Assembly (NCBI GenBank): GCA_977017575.1 | Contig: CDRNVI010000071.1 | Coordinates: 62,001-126,000 of the forward strand | Source: Paramoeba atlantica | Taxonomy: Eukaryota > Discosea | Reading direction: 5' to 3' | DNA length: 64,000 nt | Part shown: one piece after another, positions 9,551 to 19,751 of the stretch | Numbering within the stretch: position 1 is the first letter of the stretch | How the letters are laid out: every line of letters begins with the position of its first letter | The notes under the pieces: model-generated | What the model was told of the DNA's origin: nothing | The model's database searches: none | Seen by the model: only the letters and a program-made list of their open reading frames with translations | Position numbers and translations under genes: made by a program

Positions 9551-11407
9551 TTAGATTTCAGATATCATCTGACGGGAACAATAAGACTTCCCCGATGCCA
9601 TCCACAATTTCTGAGCACGTTGAATGTGAAATTTTGAGTTTCTCTGTCGTCGACGCTTTTCAATCTCTGATACTGCGCGCTCCGGGCGAGTATAGATGTC
9701 TGCAAAATTGTCTTCTGAAGGCGTGTCAACAACAACAATATACAAACCCGTTTGTTGAATGAGTCCAGTAATTCGAGCAACTACAGTATCAATCTTCTCA
9801 ATTGGGCTGTATCCTTTGGTAACGGCTTTGCCTGCCGCTACATTATCGGATATGATATATGCCTGATCGGCGTTTTGCAAGAATGCATGCTGAACTCCCA
9901 TTTCCAAAGCTAAAATTTCCGCTAAAGAAATCTCGATTGGAGGTGCCTCAATGTCTCCACCAACACATTTTACGCTTCCTTCGGAATCTTGAAAGGTACC
10001 AGTACCACATACGAAACTGAATTCGTCAAGTCCTTTCACAGCCCAACGGGTCGGTGTGGCGTCTACGGCAAGGAGAACGACGCGCTGTCTTCTTACTGAT
10101 AGATGTGATTTAGGATGTATCCAGTTACATTCCAAACGCTCAACGATCTTTTTCAGAGAAAGTATTGTCTTACTGAGATCTGGAATAACCTCATCCCATT
10201 TTTGAATCGCCCCTAAAGTACTCTGGATGCGCGTGAACCGTCCGAGTAGCGCCCGATCAAAATTCAGCACGGAATACGCAAACCAAAGAAACCCCAAAAG
10301 CGCGTACAATGATCGCGGAGTTGGAAGAAAGTCCTGTTCTGCGGCTTGCTTCCATACCTTTAGAATGGCGTCATCAAGAGTCCACTGCACTCCCAACTCC
10401 GTTATACCTATTTTAACCCCACAATAGGTGAAGATGCTCCCTATTCCTTCCGATTCTATGTACTTAAGTCGCAAAGTTGCTCTAATTTCGAAGTTTTTCT
10501 TTACGATGCCTACCCATTCCGCAATGTGGGATTTAGGAGCAACCAAGAGGAGTGAGTCATATACGAGAACAAGCATACCTCCCCACAGGAGCTCATCGCA
10601 TGCGGGAGCTATTGTTTCTTCGTAAATATAATCGGGAACGCATAGGCGCTTTCGCTGATCTTCGTTTATGTTGAGTAACACTCCACACACGATTCCTTGA
10701 CAAATCCCACAAGCTTTGTCATATCCCATAGGTAAAACTGTGCATTGTAAAATTTGAGATCCACTGCGCAAACAACATCTTTTACGAAGATTTGGGCCTA
10801 TGGGGATCTGGAAATATGCGTTAGCTATGTCGGCATGCACGATACGCAGCTTAAGCTTTCGAAAATCTAGGCTTCGCAAGCGCTCTATAAAGCGGTTGAT
10901 TCCTAAGAGTGAAAAGGGCACACCTCTGGTTGTACTTATGGAATTTAGTGTACGCATATCAAGAATTGCCCTCGCTTGCCCTTCACGCTTTAAAACAGCA
11001 AAATATTTTGAAAATATTGGTACCGGTTGTTCGTTTCTAAGACGCCAGTAAGAGTTGAAATTCTCGAGTACACCTACATATTCTAGGTAAGCAATGTGTT
11101 CATGCCACCGGTCAGTTGTTGTCTTCAAAAGGATATTTTCATCTGGCTCGTCCTGTAAAGGGTCCTCGTTTAACAATTCCAGTGCTCGCCACACAAAAGG
11201 GATATTCGCTAAGGAACTACCTATTAAGAAAGTTCCGCCACCCACGTTCCGCAATTCTGCCAGAGGCGTCTGAGAATTAACTATTTTTCCTGGGGAATAA
11301 TCTGACTGTTTACCTTGCAATAGCCGTAAATCTATATCTGGGCCTGAACTATGCATCCACAAAATTGATCGTTTTTTATTTTTTATTTTCATAGCTAAAG
11401 AAATCAC
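9551..11407 (-). CDS. Reverse transcriptase and RNase H region of the DIRS-like element
   Basis: A long frame of about 618 codons. The first two thirds resemble DIRS/gypsy-type reverse transcriptase, with a fixed-order run of RT blocks. The last third has an RNase H-like fold signature (LAVDATPTRWA, EILALEMG, ISDNVAA). This is the last part of the element in its reading direction and ends about 230 bp from the left terminal repeat. Treated as part of a fossil element. Confidence 0.75.
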   Translation of the reverse strand: MISLAMKIKNKKRSILWMHSSGPDIDLRLLQGKQSDYSPGKIVNSQTPLAELRNVGGGTFLIGSSLANIPFVWRALELLNEDPLQDEPDENILLKTTTDRWHEHIAYLEYVGVLENFNSYWRLRNEQPVPIFSKYFAVLKREGQARAILDMRTLNSISTTRGVPFSLLGINRFIERLRSLDFRKLKLRIVHADIANAYFQIPIGPNLRKRCCLRSGSQILQCTVLPMGYDKACGICQGIVCGVLLNINEDQRKRLCVPDYIYEETIAPACDELLWGGMLVLVYDSLLLVAPKSHIAEWVGIVKKNFEIRATLRLKYIESEGIGSIFTYCGVKIGITELGVQWTLDDAILKVWKQAAEQDFLPTPRSLYALLGFLWFAYSVLNFDRALLGRFTRIQSTLGAIQKWDEVIPDLSKTILSLKKIVERLECNWIHPKSHLSVRRQRVVLLAVDATPTRWAVKGLDEFSFVCGTGTFQDSEGSVKCVGGDIEAPPIEISLAEILALEMGVQHAFLQNADQAYIISDNVAAGKAVTKGYSPIEKIDTVVARITGLIQQTGLYIVVVDTPSEDNFADIYTRPERAVSEIEKRRRQRNSKFHIQRAQKLWMASGKSYCSRQMISEI

Positions 11408-12467
11408 ATTATTTTGTTAAAACATGAGCAGTTTCGTTTCCTTGGAACAATGCAAGCTATTGCTCCGACACTCGTACTACTGAACACGGTTTCGTACCGC
11501 ACTGCATACCTATCAAGCATACAGTCGATAGACTGCATAACATGTACTTCGCCCCTTTCTATACGAATTCCGAACATTGTTTTTTTATTTTTATGCTAAA
11601 GTAGTGATATGTGCATGGCTGCTTGTCAAACTTCAATCATTTATTCGTTCGATCGTTGTTTGAACGAACGTAATGGAGCAAGGTGCCTTCTGTTGTGTCA
11701 GACAATACTGCGCCAATTGTTGTACACACGCGTTCTAGACGAGCGGAGTGTCCGGTATGCCGAAGGCAATGAGGAGAGAACACAAGACCTTCAGGCCATC
11801 CAAACTTGTCTTGAGCTTTACGCAGTGCATCTTTCAAATGCAGATTTATGCATCTAGGAAACAAGTGCCCTGAGACACTAACTGGGCGCAATTCAACAAG
11901 CGAATCAATGCCTACTTTGGAACAGCATACATGGCGGCCGTTCATCCTACCTTTTACTTTTCTCAAAAAGATTTCCCCTTTTTCCTCATCTACATATGTC
12001 AACATCAGTCAAGTCCAAAAGGTTTCCTGGTCGTATTGGAGCCTCAAGGAATAGGGAGGCTGCAACAGCAAGTATCTTTCTAAAGTGCGCGTCATATACA
12101 ATATTCTGTTTCGTGCACCACACGCAAACCTTGGAAACATCCCACTCGGCAGCAATGAAAACCAGGAAGTCTGTCATCATGGTCCGCTCCAAAACTCCCT
12201 TTTCCCGAGGCAAATGAAGTGAGGCACATCCTTTAATCATTTTAGAAAGTGACTTGTCTTCCAACCAATCAACAATTTTACCCTTTTTTCTTTGATCGTG
12301 AAGGAGTGCGGACCATATAACTGTCACACCACTGCCCATTTTCTGGCATTTCCAATTCCACAGGAAAGCCTCAAATTCCTCTCTTGTGCAATCCGCCTCG
12401 CATACTGGTGGTACTCCACGGTAGTGCGACATGTTTGTTTGTTTATCATGCGCTCTTTGGCGCAGAG

Positions 12468-13011
12468 ATAATCCCCTTAATGCGACGGCCGATATCATCG
12501 GCACATAATCCGCCCACAATGGATGTCGCCAAAGGGGGTTCGACACGGACTCGGTCGGTAGAGAGGTCCAGGCAACTCGCCTCTCTTTACGCAGCCGGAG
12601 GGGCGTACTGCAACCGACTCGGTCCCAGTCGGTAGAGGTGGTCCAGGCAACTCACCACCTCTTTACGCAGCAGGAGGGGCGCACTGCAACCGACCGCTGC
12701 CTCGCGATAATGCGAGGCGGAGTCACGCCCAGTGGTCCTCAAGGGAGGCCACCATGGCGCATAGCTCCCGGGAAGAGACGGGCGCGAGAAGAAGAAAGCC
12801 GGGGAGGGAAGAAAACTCACTCAAGGAGTGAGCCGGGGAGGGGTGAAAAGTCGGAAGTACGTCCCCTACTTCCACGACAAGAGGGACAGTCCCTGCTAGC
12901 CGTCAGCCGGAAACGGGCATTTAAAAGGAAAATGTATGCCCGTTTCCGGGAAATGAAAGGAAGGTCTAGCAAAATGTACCAACAAGGTACAGAAACTGTA
13001 TCTTTATCCTT
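12468..13011 (-). mobile_element. Short 544-bp retroelement headed by spliced-leader-like sequence
   Basis: The insertion is bounded by a 5-bp direct repeat, cagag, at 12463-12467 and 13012-13016. Read on the minus strand, its first 32 bases end in the SL-like exon (ACAGTTTCTGTAC, CTTGTTG), which continues into GGTACA. The six bases TGTACC can therefore pair with GGTACA around the loop TTGTT, the same arrangement as stem-loop I of SL RNA, with the splice donor in the stem. Further hairpins follow: a 14-bp stem (12907-12920 with 12936-12949) inside a 6-bp stem (12894-12899 with 12966-12971), then 12853-12873 and 12816-12832. Near the 3' end a unit of about 70 bp is duplicated in tandem (about 12553-12696). 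It encodes no protein. Best read as a SINE-like element derived from SL RNA; an older relative lies at 6505-6645. Confidence 0.7.
12975..13011 (-). other. Spliced-leader exon footprint with SL-RNA-type stem-loop
   Basis: Bases 13008 down to 12980 are identical over 29 bases to the head of the LINE at 44568-44596. After TTG the two diverge at once. Here the next bases are GTAC, a splice-donor-like start that completes the stem TGTACC/GGTACA at 12975-12991; at the LINE the next bases are a T tract. The comparison with the kinetoplastid SL (core ACAGTTTCTGTAC, ending in TTG) is from memory of that family. Confidence 0.7.
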
Positions 13012-13622
13012 CAGAGTGCTCAAGGAAGCAGAGTAAGTTCGACGTGTTCCTTCACTTAATGAAGCATCCATAAGTTCTTCGCGATTTTTTTCACTCGGAC
13101 ACTTTACTACGATTTCTCTGCTAAAGCGCTTTGGCATTCAATGAGAAAGACTAGAAGACGTTTCCTTCTAAGACACGTGAACCAGGCTATTTAACCTGGA
13201 TAATTGAAATGTTGTACCTGCAAAGATGAAGTTCGCTACAGAAATCACGGTCAAATTCCCGCCCTCGTTTCATTTCTCATCACATGTAAACAAAGGCACA
13301 ATGCACATGTACATTGTATGACAATATATATCAACAAACAACAAAACAAACATTCAGCCCAGTTCCAATTCACTGCGCTATCTTTTCTGTCAGTAGCCCA
13401 AATTTTTCTTATTCTTGTATATCCTTCCAACTGCCAAAGCCCACACATAGATACCAAAGTCAACTGTTTCGTATTCCTAACTTGCAATACGATATAATCT
13501 ATTTACTTTAGACTTTAAATTAGTCTGTACCATAGCACTACCAGTGAAACTAATGAAACTGAATTAAGATCAATAGGACATGTTTATGACCGATACCGGT
13601 GCCCCACCACTTGGGATACGCC

Positions 13623-14844
13623 TCAGACTATTTGGGTCTCGCTTGGACACATTTTTTGAATATGCCCATATCCGCCACAGTTATTACATTGAAGTGAGCG
13701 AGCTCTGGCTTTTTCTTTCGGTAGGCAAAACTTTCCAGCGTGCCCTATGCCGTCGCATATGGAGCACTTGAGGGTTGGGCTTTTCAATGTAGACTTCATG
13801 AACCGATAGGATCCCCGAGAATAATGCGCTTCCGCTTGGAGTCGCGACCGACTGCCTTGATGAAATACCATTTCTCCTTTGTTTAAATTCACATAGTCAG
13901 CTATCATCTCGTGAGACCCTATCACTTTTTCCAATTTTCTGACCAGTACATCACGTCCGAGGGGAGATAAGGAACCTCCTACTTACCCGTCCTTATTCCC
14001 AGCCTTTTGCTGCAAGCTGTTTCTTGTCAAAGAGCTCCCGACAATAGCTTGATAAAGACTGTTGGGGCATACGTATTCGAATCCCTGCGGAAGTTCTCGA
14101 ATATAGTGCAAAACCCAAACATCGGCTAACATACGAAAGACACGCACTTTCTCCATATCACCAGAAGGGGTTCCCCAGACACGCCCCCCCGTTCGATCTT
14201 CCATGAACTCGGCGGTAAGCTTACCCCATTCCCCATCCTTTAGAAGAGCTGCACGCTCCTTCAAAACTTCGAGGTTTGGCCCACATGCGACACCAAAGTT
14301 TTCAAGTCGAAGGCACGTTAAACCCCGCTGAAATTCTGCGGAAACCTTCGGATATGACTGTGTACCGATAGTCCTCTGCCATCGAAAGAGAAATTTTACG
14401 ATTCGTCTTTCGTTCTTCTCCACTTCGTCGCGTGCTTTCTCCTATCACTGAAAGAATGGCTTCAGTCATGGATCCAGAAACTGACTTGAACACTGTAGAT
14501 AGATTCCGAAGATCAGGTACATGTTCAGTAGTGGCTGACTCAGGAGCACCTTGTGAAATACACGCTCCCGGAGGAGACATCGACTCGCTCGTCTTGAGTT
14601 GCGGTAACACACCTGTCACCATACTCATCAGAGAAATAATTTCGTCGTTCGCCTCCTGCGTGATTCTAAGTCGGTTGGCCTCTTCTGCAGCAATCATCAT
14701 ACCTTGCTGCTCACGAAGAAAAAGAACCGAGTCCAGCAATTCATTGTCTCTTGCCTCCTGTTGCATGGTACGATCTGCCTTCTTGCGGAAACTTCCCTTT
14801 GAAGAATCACTCTTGTGCTTCGCCACCGAGGATACAAGAAACAA
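13623..14844 (-). other. Gag-like region of the DIRS-like element
   Basis: A basic region with two CCHC zinc knuckles near its end (CSICDGIGHAGKFC and CNNCGGYGHIQKMC, both C-X2-C-X4-H-X4-C) preceded by a helical, charged segment. Zinc-knuckle gag proteins bind the element's own RNA. It is the first part of the element in its reading direction, next to the right terminal repeat. Treated as part of a fossil. Confidence 0.7.
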
Positions 14845-14951
14845 AGTATATGGAAAGTAAACACTCTTTTCGTTGTTACACTGGTCAGTCCACCTCTACT
14901 TTTTCAATCACAGTCTTCTCAATATTCGTAGGATCTTTTTCTTAAAACTTT

Positions 14952-15106
14952 TTTTTTGTAGTCTAGATCCTCGGATCCAGCCACATTGACTACCATTGCC
15001 CTTCCAGCCCATATTAAACAGGCTAGGGCCTGTGTATACTCGTTATTCATCCTCAAGCATTGTACATAAAATGTCATTTATAACCCTAGGTCATAAATTA
15101 TACTTT
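14952..15106. repeat. Right inverted terminal repeat of the DIRS-like element
   Basis: Reverse complement of 9166-9320. It abuts the inverted-repeat element that starts at 15103, and the two share the bases ctttatgtac at the junction. Confidence 0.9.
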
Positions 15107-15653
15107 ATGTACAAACCTTGAGTCTTACTAACTCCGCCGTTTTCAGGCGTGAACCATGAGAGTCATTTTTGTTCACCTTCACCCCCCTTCCATTGACTTC
15201 GAATTAAACATTCAGAAGTGCAAGTGCTGACAACGTCTGAACAATGGGATATCTTGTCTCTTTTCATATTCACACACATATTCACATATGGTACCAAAGC
15301 GCCCTTTTGCTACCCAATGGGAGCGCAAAATAGGCTTAACCCCACCCGTCAGACATTAGGAGCCAGCAAGCCTACTCTCAAAGCATCACAGCTTCGCTTA
15401 GGCCCCACCCCTCAGGTATTATGGGCCAGTAACTCTACTCTCAAAGCATCACAGCTTCGGTCAGGCCTGATCCTTCAGGCACTATGGGCCCGACTCATTC
15501 AACCCTGCTCATTCAAGACAAATACACTTATGTACCATGGTGGCAAATAATCTTTCGAGTTACCCCTCCTCCCCCGGTCTTGTTGTGTTGACCTGCTCCA
15601 GGCTTGGGACTGGAAACTGCGGAGTTAGTAAGACTCAAGGTTTGTACATAAAG
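15103..15653. mobile_element. 551-bp inverted-repeat element with internal 62-bp tandem repeats
   Basis: The arms are 34 bp: ctttatgtacaaaccttgag... at 15103-15136 and its reverse complement at 15620-15653. Inside, 15323-15493 holds about two and a half copies of a 62-bp unit (ctactctcaaagcatcacag at 15372 and 15434). No protein is encoded. It abuts the right end of the DIRS-like element, so it fills the whole gap between that element and the next LRR gene. Confidence 0.75.
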
Positions 15654-15714
15654 CAAGATTTGAATTCTGGACTCTGTGCCTAGCGACCTATCATGGTAGA
15701 GATTTTTTTTAATT

Positions 15715-16557
15715 TCACTCTTTACATATGTTTTCCGAGAATTCTATTTGCGTACCATCAAGCGACATTTCTCCCAGTCTTTCAGGAAGCGTAGACCAGT
15801 CTATCTCACCGTACAAGTCAGGGTTATTCTGCAACTGTAGTACTTCTAATTGTGCAGGGATATTATCGAGCAGCACTTGTCCTGAGAACATGTTGTGATC
15901 AAAGTATAATTCTAGAAGGGAAGGTGGCAAATGCTGCAAATGAAGTTCTCCCGTAAATTTATTCCGTGACAAACAAAGGTACTCTATGCTGCACGGCAAA
16001 CGGCTGAGATCAATGTCCCCAGTTAATTTATTATCTTGAAGACGCAACTCATACAAATTGGGCGGCAAATGGGCCAAGTCTACATATCCTTCAAAAAGAT
16101 TCCTGTTTAAAAGGAGATACTCCAGCTCCGGCGGCAATTGACTTAAATTTAATGAACCTGTGAGCTTATTTCCTGACGCAGAAAAGTAGGTAAGCTGTGG
16201 GGGCAGAGAGTCCAGTGGTATTGACCCTGTAAGCTTGTTGTCCCACACAGAAATTTTTTGCAGCGTTCGAGGAAGCCAAAACCACTGGAGAGGTCCGCAG
16301 AGGCCATGGAATCCCCAGTAAATGCATGTCACACGTGCATGCTCATCACACTGTACGCCTTTCCATTTGTAAATTGGTATCGATGTGTTCCAGGAGGGAT
16401 CAGTGTTTTCAACATTCTCAATTAATTTTTCAAGTTCATATTCTTGTGGTAACTCCGAACCTCGTACTTTGCCTGCGGGTTTGTGTTGTGCGTTTGTGTC
16501 CGGAAGATCGGCGGTATAAAATAAAGATACGACAACGTGTGTCGATAACGAATGCAT
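15715..16557 (-). CDS. LRR family member 3
   Basis: A 280-residue protein and a complete example of the family. Residues 1-23 (MHSLSTHVVVSLFYTADLPD) form a weak signal peptide. AGKVRGSELPQEYELEKLI at about 28-46 is the leader motif. The cap is WNTSIPIYKWKGVQCD. About eight LRRs of 22-23 residues follow, such as LTGDIDLSRLPCSIEYLCLSRNKF. The ATG follows a T-rich tract ending in AG by three bases, a good trans-splice acceptor. The AT-rich coding sequence contrasts with the GC-rich housekeeping genes. No membrane anchor is visible, so the protein may be secreted. Function unknown. Confidence 0.85.
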   Translation of the reverse strand: MHSLSTHVVVSLFYTADLPDTNAQHKPAGKVRGSELPQEYELEKLIENVENTDPSWNTSIPIYKWKGVQCDEHARVTCIYWGFHGLCGPLQWFWLPRTLQKISVWDNKLTGSIPLDSLPPQLTYFSASGNKLTGSLNLSQLPPELEYLLLNRNLFEGYVDLAHLPPNLYELRLQDNKLTGDIDLSRLPCSIEYLCLSRNKFTGELHLQHLPPSLLELYFDHNMFSGQVLLDNIPAQLEVLQLQNNPDLYGEIDWSTLPERLGEMSLDGTQIEFSENICKE

Positions 16558-16770
16558 TGGCTTGGTAAAAAAGAACGAGTAACAATAAAATCAATGTGCG
16601 CAACAATAATCTAGATAGATATTAAAAAGACAGGCGGTCCGGTCTAGCACCCTCCCGGTATAGTATGAGGTGACAGGTATGCTACACCGGACAGTGGTAC
16701 ATTCGTGTACCACCCTTACTCAATTATTACTAAACGTGAACACGAACAGTCAAAAACAGAGCACGATCAT

Positions 16771-17619
16771 CTAAGTTGCTTCAGAAGACTTTTTTAGATC
16801 AAATATCTCAACTGTAAAAAAATGTGGCAAGAATTTGGATCCAGGTGATGAATCTCTATTTGGAACATATTCTTTGGCTCCTGACGCAGAGTCGCTCAAA
16901 AGTTTCCTTTCCCGTATCTCGGTTTCATTCTCAATGGATTCTGTGCAATCCTTTAAAGGATTCAGCGTAATCATTAAACCAAGCAAGCGAATAGGAAATA
17001 ACACAAAGTAACCAATATTTCCCATACACCTTGAAACGGTGCGCAAAAACATAGATTCATGCTGATCCTCAACGGAAAAAAGAGCCCATGATAAAAGTAT
17101 TGTAAACAAGGTTGTCCCAGTATATAGGCGCGTGAGAAGTATACTCACCAAAATGCAAAGACACGCCCGCCCTGCATCAACACGCCAAGGGTAGTTGCGC
17201 AAGTAATCGGCCAATAAAATTAAAAAATATGTAACGCAAAGTTTATCAATGTCGATGGCAGCAAAAGCATTTGATATGCGGTAACTCTGAGTGATAAATG
17301 GTGCGCTCGTAGCGTACGAGAAAAATTGTCCGAAATATATTTCTCCTACGTTGGTAGAGAAAAAAGACCTCAAGGAAGCCAAAGTATGCTGTGCTAGAAT
17401 CGAGCAGACGCGAACGCAGAACAGACGACAGAAACTACGCACGCAACCGCTACATCCCTCAACAAAACGTAGAGAGTACATAGAGAACGCAGAAAGCAAA
17501 GTTACCCAAGGAAGGGGAACATAAGAAGTATCCTCAACACTTAAAAGGGTTTGAACCAAAGACACAATCAACAGGGTTCCTGTGATAGGAGTATGTGTTA
17601 GTATGACGCCGAGTGACAT
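16771..17619 (-). CDS. Multi-pass membrane protein of unknown function
   Basis: 282 residues with about five hydrophobic segments: GTLLIVSLVQTLLSV, WVTLLSAFSMYSL, LCVTYFLILLADYL, CLCILVSILLTRLY to TLFTILLSWALFSV, and YFVLFPIRLLGLMITL. A polar tail of about 60 residues follows. It contains many Cys in the first half (CSGCVRSFCRLFCVRVC). I do not recognise a family. The ATG and the strand fit the gene array, and the gap of about 230 bp to the PP1 gene is typical here. Probably an endomembrane protein. Confidence 0.65.
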   Translation of the reverse strand: MSLGVILTHTPITGTLLIVSLVQTLLSVEDTSYVPLPWVTLLSAFSMYSLRFVEGCSGCVRSFCRLFCVRVCSILAQHTLASLRSFFSTNVGEIYFGQFFSYATSAPFITQSYRISNAFAAIDIDKLCVTYFLILLADYLRNYPWRVDAGRACLCILVSILLTRLYTGTTLFTILLSWALFSVEDQHESMFLRTVSRCMGNIGYFVLFPIRLLGLMITLNPLKDCTESIENETEIRERKLLSDSASGAKEYVPNRDSSPGSKFLPHFFTVEIFDLKKSSEAT

Positions 17620-17852
17620 GGAGAAAAACGAAGAAGATAGAAATGAAAAAAGAAGTATAAAAATAGTCGTGCCGAAGAGTTATGTGCCATACATGAAAAA
17701 AGTGTAAAAAGAAAATGGAAAATGTTTTTATTTTGCTACGAAGTTAATACTAGGCGCCTCCAAGTCATAAAATAACGAGAGGAAACACTAACCGAGAATA
17801 AGACAAACATTTCTGAACAGTAAATGCACAGAAATAAAGGCTCGGCGTCTTC

Positions 17853-18794
17853 CTACATAAAAAACGGAAGCGACCTTGTCTTCACCACAGGCTTTAGAAT
17901 CTGAAAGCTGCACATTAAATCTGCATCCACCGACATCAATGCACCACTATTATCAAACTCACCACAATAATTTGGAGCGGAAAAAATGGTAATCAGACTG
18001 CGTTTCGCAAAAAACTGATACCCATCCTCCACAACCTGGTGCGCGCGACACAGCAAATCCAGATCATGTTTCTCCAAAAACCGCTCCACAACATCGGTAC
18101 CAAACGTAAACGACACCCCTCTATCGTTTTGTCCCCACCCCACCAACCCCTCCTCGGGGTCTGCCCACAGCAAATCGCACACCAGCCCACTATCCGCGAC
18201 CTCACACGGCCGACGCACCCTCCTTAACTGATCCAAATGCGTAAGCTCCGGACTCAACCCCCCATGCATACACAAAATCTTATCGTCCACCACCGCCGCC
18301 ACGGGCAGCACATTAAACATCTCCGTGAACGCTTTCCACAGCCCCACGGAGTACCGCCGCCGGCACTCCTCGTAAAACCCGTAGATCCGGTTAATACTCG
18401 CGCACTCGTGGTTCCCCCGGAGCAGGAAGAAGTTCTCCGGGTATTTGATTTTGTACACCATTAACAGGCAGATGGTCTCCAGCCCCTGCTTCCCCCGGTC
18501 CACGTAGTCCCCCAGGAAGAGGTAGTTCGCGGAGGGGGGGAAGCCCCCGGCCTCGAACAGGCGCAGCACGTCGTGGTACTGCCCGTGGAGGTCCCCGGCG
18601 ATCTTCAGCGGGGCCTCGAGCTCCAGCAGGGGGGGCTGGGCGAGGAGGAGGTCGCGGGAGGTGGAGACGAGGGTGCGGATCTCGGATTCGCGGAGAGGGG
18701 GGGCGACGGGGGTGCCGGGGCGGGAGGCGCGGACGGAGAGGAGGCGGTGGAGGATGTGGTCGAGGTCGAAAGGGGGGGAGGGAGGGGAGGTCAT
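17853..18794 (-). CDS. Protein phosphatase 1 catalytic subunit
   Basis: 313 residues, the usual PP1 length. The metal-binding signatures of the PPP family are all present: [24 protein letters not shown] and the later HGG (MHGGLSPEL). PP1-type residues include [32 protein letters not shown] and [10 protein letters not shown]. The enzyme removes phosphate from Ser/Thr residues and is guided by regulatory partners that bind an RVxF groove. The N-terminal 20 residues are Pro/Ser-rich and the C-terminus is short. The leader is strongly pyrimidine-rich, but no AG occurs within about 100 bases before the ATG, so its splice acceptor may be further away. Confidence 0.95.
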   Translation of the reverse strand: MTSPPSPPFDLDHILHRLLSVRASRPGTPVAPPLRESEIRTLVSTSRDLLLAQPPLLELEAPLKIAGDLHGQYHDVLRLFEAGGFPPSANYLFLGDYVDRGKQGLETICLLMVYKIKYPENFFLLRGNHECASINRIYGFYEECRRRYSVGLWKAFTEMFNVLPVAAVVDDKILCMHGGLSPELTHLDQLRRVRRPCEVADSGLVCDLLWADPEEGLVGWGQNDRGVSFTFGTDVVERFLEKHDLDLLCRAHQVVEDGYQFFAKRSLITIFSAPNYCGEFDNSGALMSVDADLMCSFQILKPVVKTRSLPFFM

Positions 18795-18892
18795 GATGGG
18801 GTGGGGTGGGGGGTAGGGGTGGAGAAGGGGGCGAGAAATGAGGGTTTGAGGTTTTAAAATGAAAAATGGCGTTGGAGAAGGTTGTTCATATA

Positions 18893-19751
18893 CCGTATAC
18901 TCCCCCAGTAGGAGAATGAGTTTGGGGTCAAAGTGATCAAATCTCTCTTACTGGGGGGTACCGGTCGAGCAAAAAATTTGTCCTTTTTTAATTCGGTCCT
19001 TCGAGCTCGAAAAAAAAGTCGGACCAATATTTATGTTGATCAAAATTATTGAGGCCGAATTTTTCCTGCATTGAAACAAAAAAGATATATTTTCCTGGCC
19101 TCCCTCGAGGCTTGTTATTAGATTTTTCGTTTTCCAGAAAATGAAGGACCGTACTTTTAGATTGTTTTTGCTTTGTGTGCCATTCCAGTAGCTCACAACA
19201 TTTGCAACCTTTCGTGTCGCACACAATTCACAAATTGCTCTAACTTCAGCCTCACTATACACTGTATGTGTTGTAGTGATGACCCTACGTGCGTAGAGTA
19301 AATATCTTGATCAAAGATTTTCTGCACCCATTCAACAGACTGAGACATTACACGAAGACTAAAAAAAGAAGCGTCGATTGAAAGAAGCAAAAATTTCTAA
19401 TGACGAGTTCTAAATTTAGTAAACTTTGAAAACGACTGACAATAAAGTCAAAAAGTATTTTGGACCGCCGCGGAAGGAAAAATAAAGTCGGACCAAAATT
19501 TATGTGGACCAAATTTGTTGGGGCCAAGTAAAAGTGGACCAAATTTTCTGCTCGACCGGTATGTGTTTTTGGCCAGTTTTCTCTTTTCTCCCAACGTTTT
19601 TGACGAATACTTCTTTTTTCTTCTTAAAACGCGTTAAAACGTTTATTTGTGTTGCCTCCGAGGCCCCCGACATGCGGACACCCACTCTCTACGTCCTATA
19701 CGCCTCCTGTGGGGATTTCGAACCAAATCTCTATTACTGGGGGGTATGCGG
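18893..19751. mobile_element. TA-flanked inverted-repeat element (CCGTATACCCCCC family), interrupted
   Basis: The left end ccgtatactcccccagtag and the right end ctattactggggggtatgcgg are near-perfect inverses, flanked by TA at 18891 and 19752. The same ends bound a 290-bp element at 33589-33878. A third, partial right-end-like sequence (ttactggggggtacc) lies at 18949-18962, where a second element has inserted. No protein is encoded. TA flanks suggest mobilisation by a Tc1/mariner-type transposase. Confidence 0.7.
18961..19559. mobile_element. 599-bp TA-flanked element nested in the preceding one
   Basis: The ends ccggtcgagcaaaaaatttg and (reverse) ccggtcgagcagaaaatttg are inverted repeats, flanked by TA at 18959 and 19560. 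Internally a stretch (aaagtcggacca, then tttatgt) is present as direct repeats near 19010 and 19485. No coding capacity. It inserted into the right end of the surrounding element, so it is younger than its host. Confidence 0.7.

Larger units (their letters stand above)
11637..13137 (-). other. Tyrosine recombinase region of the DIRS-like element, with nested insertion
   Basis: The downstream portion carries the tyrosine-recombinase signatures RPGNLLDL and HCLRHTGHSARL, the Arg and His..Arg-His boxes of the catalytic fold. The upstream portion has an arm-domain-like start. The region is interrupted by the short element at 12468-13011. The enzyme would integrate a circular DNA copy without staggered target duplication, as known for DIRS elements. 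Confidence 0.75.
9166..15106 (-). mobile_element. DIRS-like tyrosine-recombinase retrotransposon with inverted termini
   Basis: A 5.9-kb element bounded by inverted terminal repeats of 155 bp (9166-9320 and 14952-15106) that appear identical base for base, which argues for a young copy. Parts read on the minus strand are a gag-like region with zinc knuckles, a tyrosine recombinase region and a reverse transcriptase plus RNase H region. The parts and ends define the DIRS order; in kinetoplastids the known relatives are VIPER and TATE. The recombinase region contains a nested 544-bp short element with its own target duplication. Besides that insertion I estimate two or three breaks, so this copy is treated as a young, defective fossil. 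The family name is inferred from parts and ends, not from an alignment. Confidence 0.8.

Noticed and set aside
12980-13008. A genuine SL RNA gene at this place
   Set aside because: The sequence lies inside a 544-bp insertion with target duplication, and has no T-run terminator close behind the stem-loops; a retroelement head explains it better.
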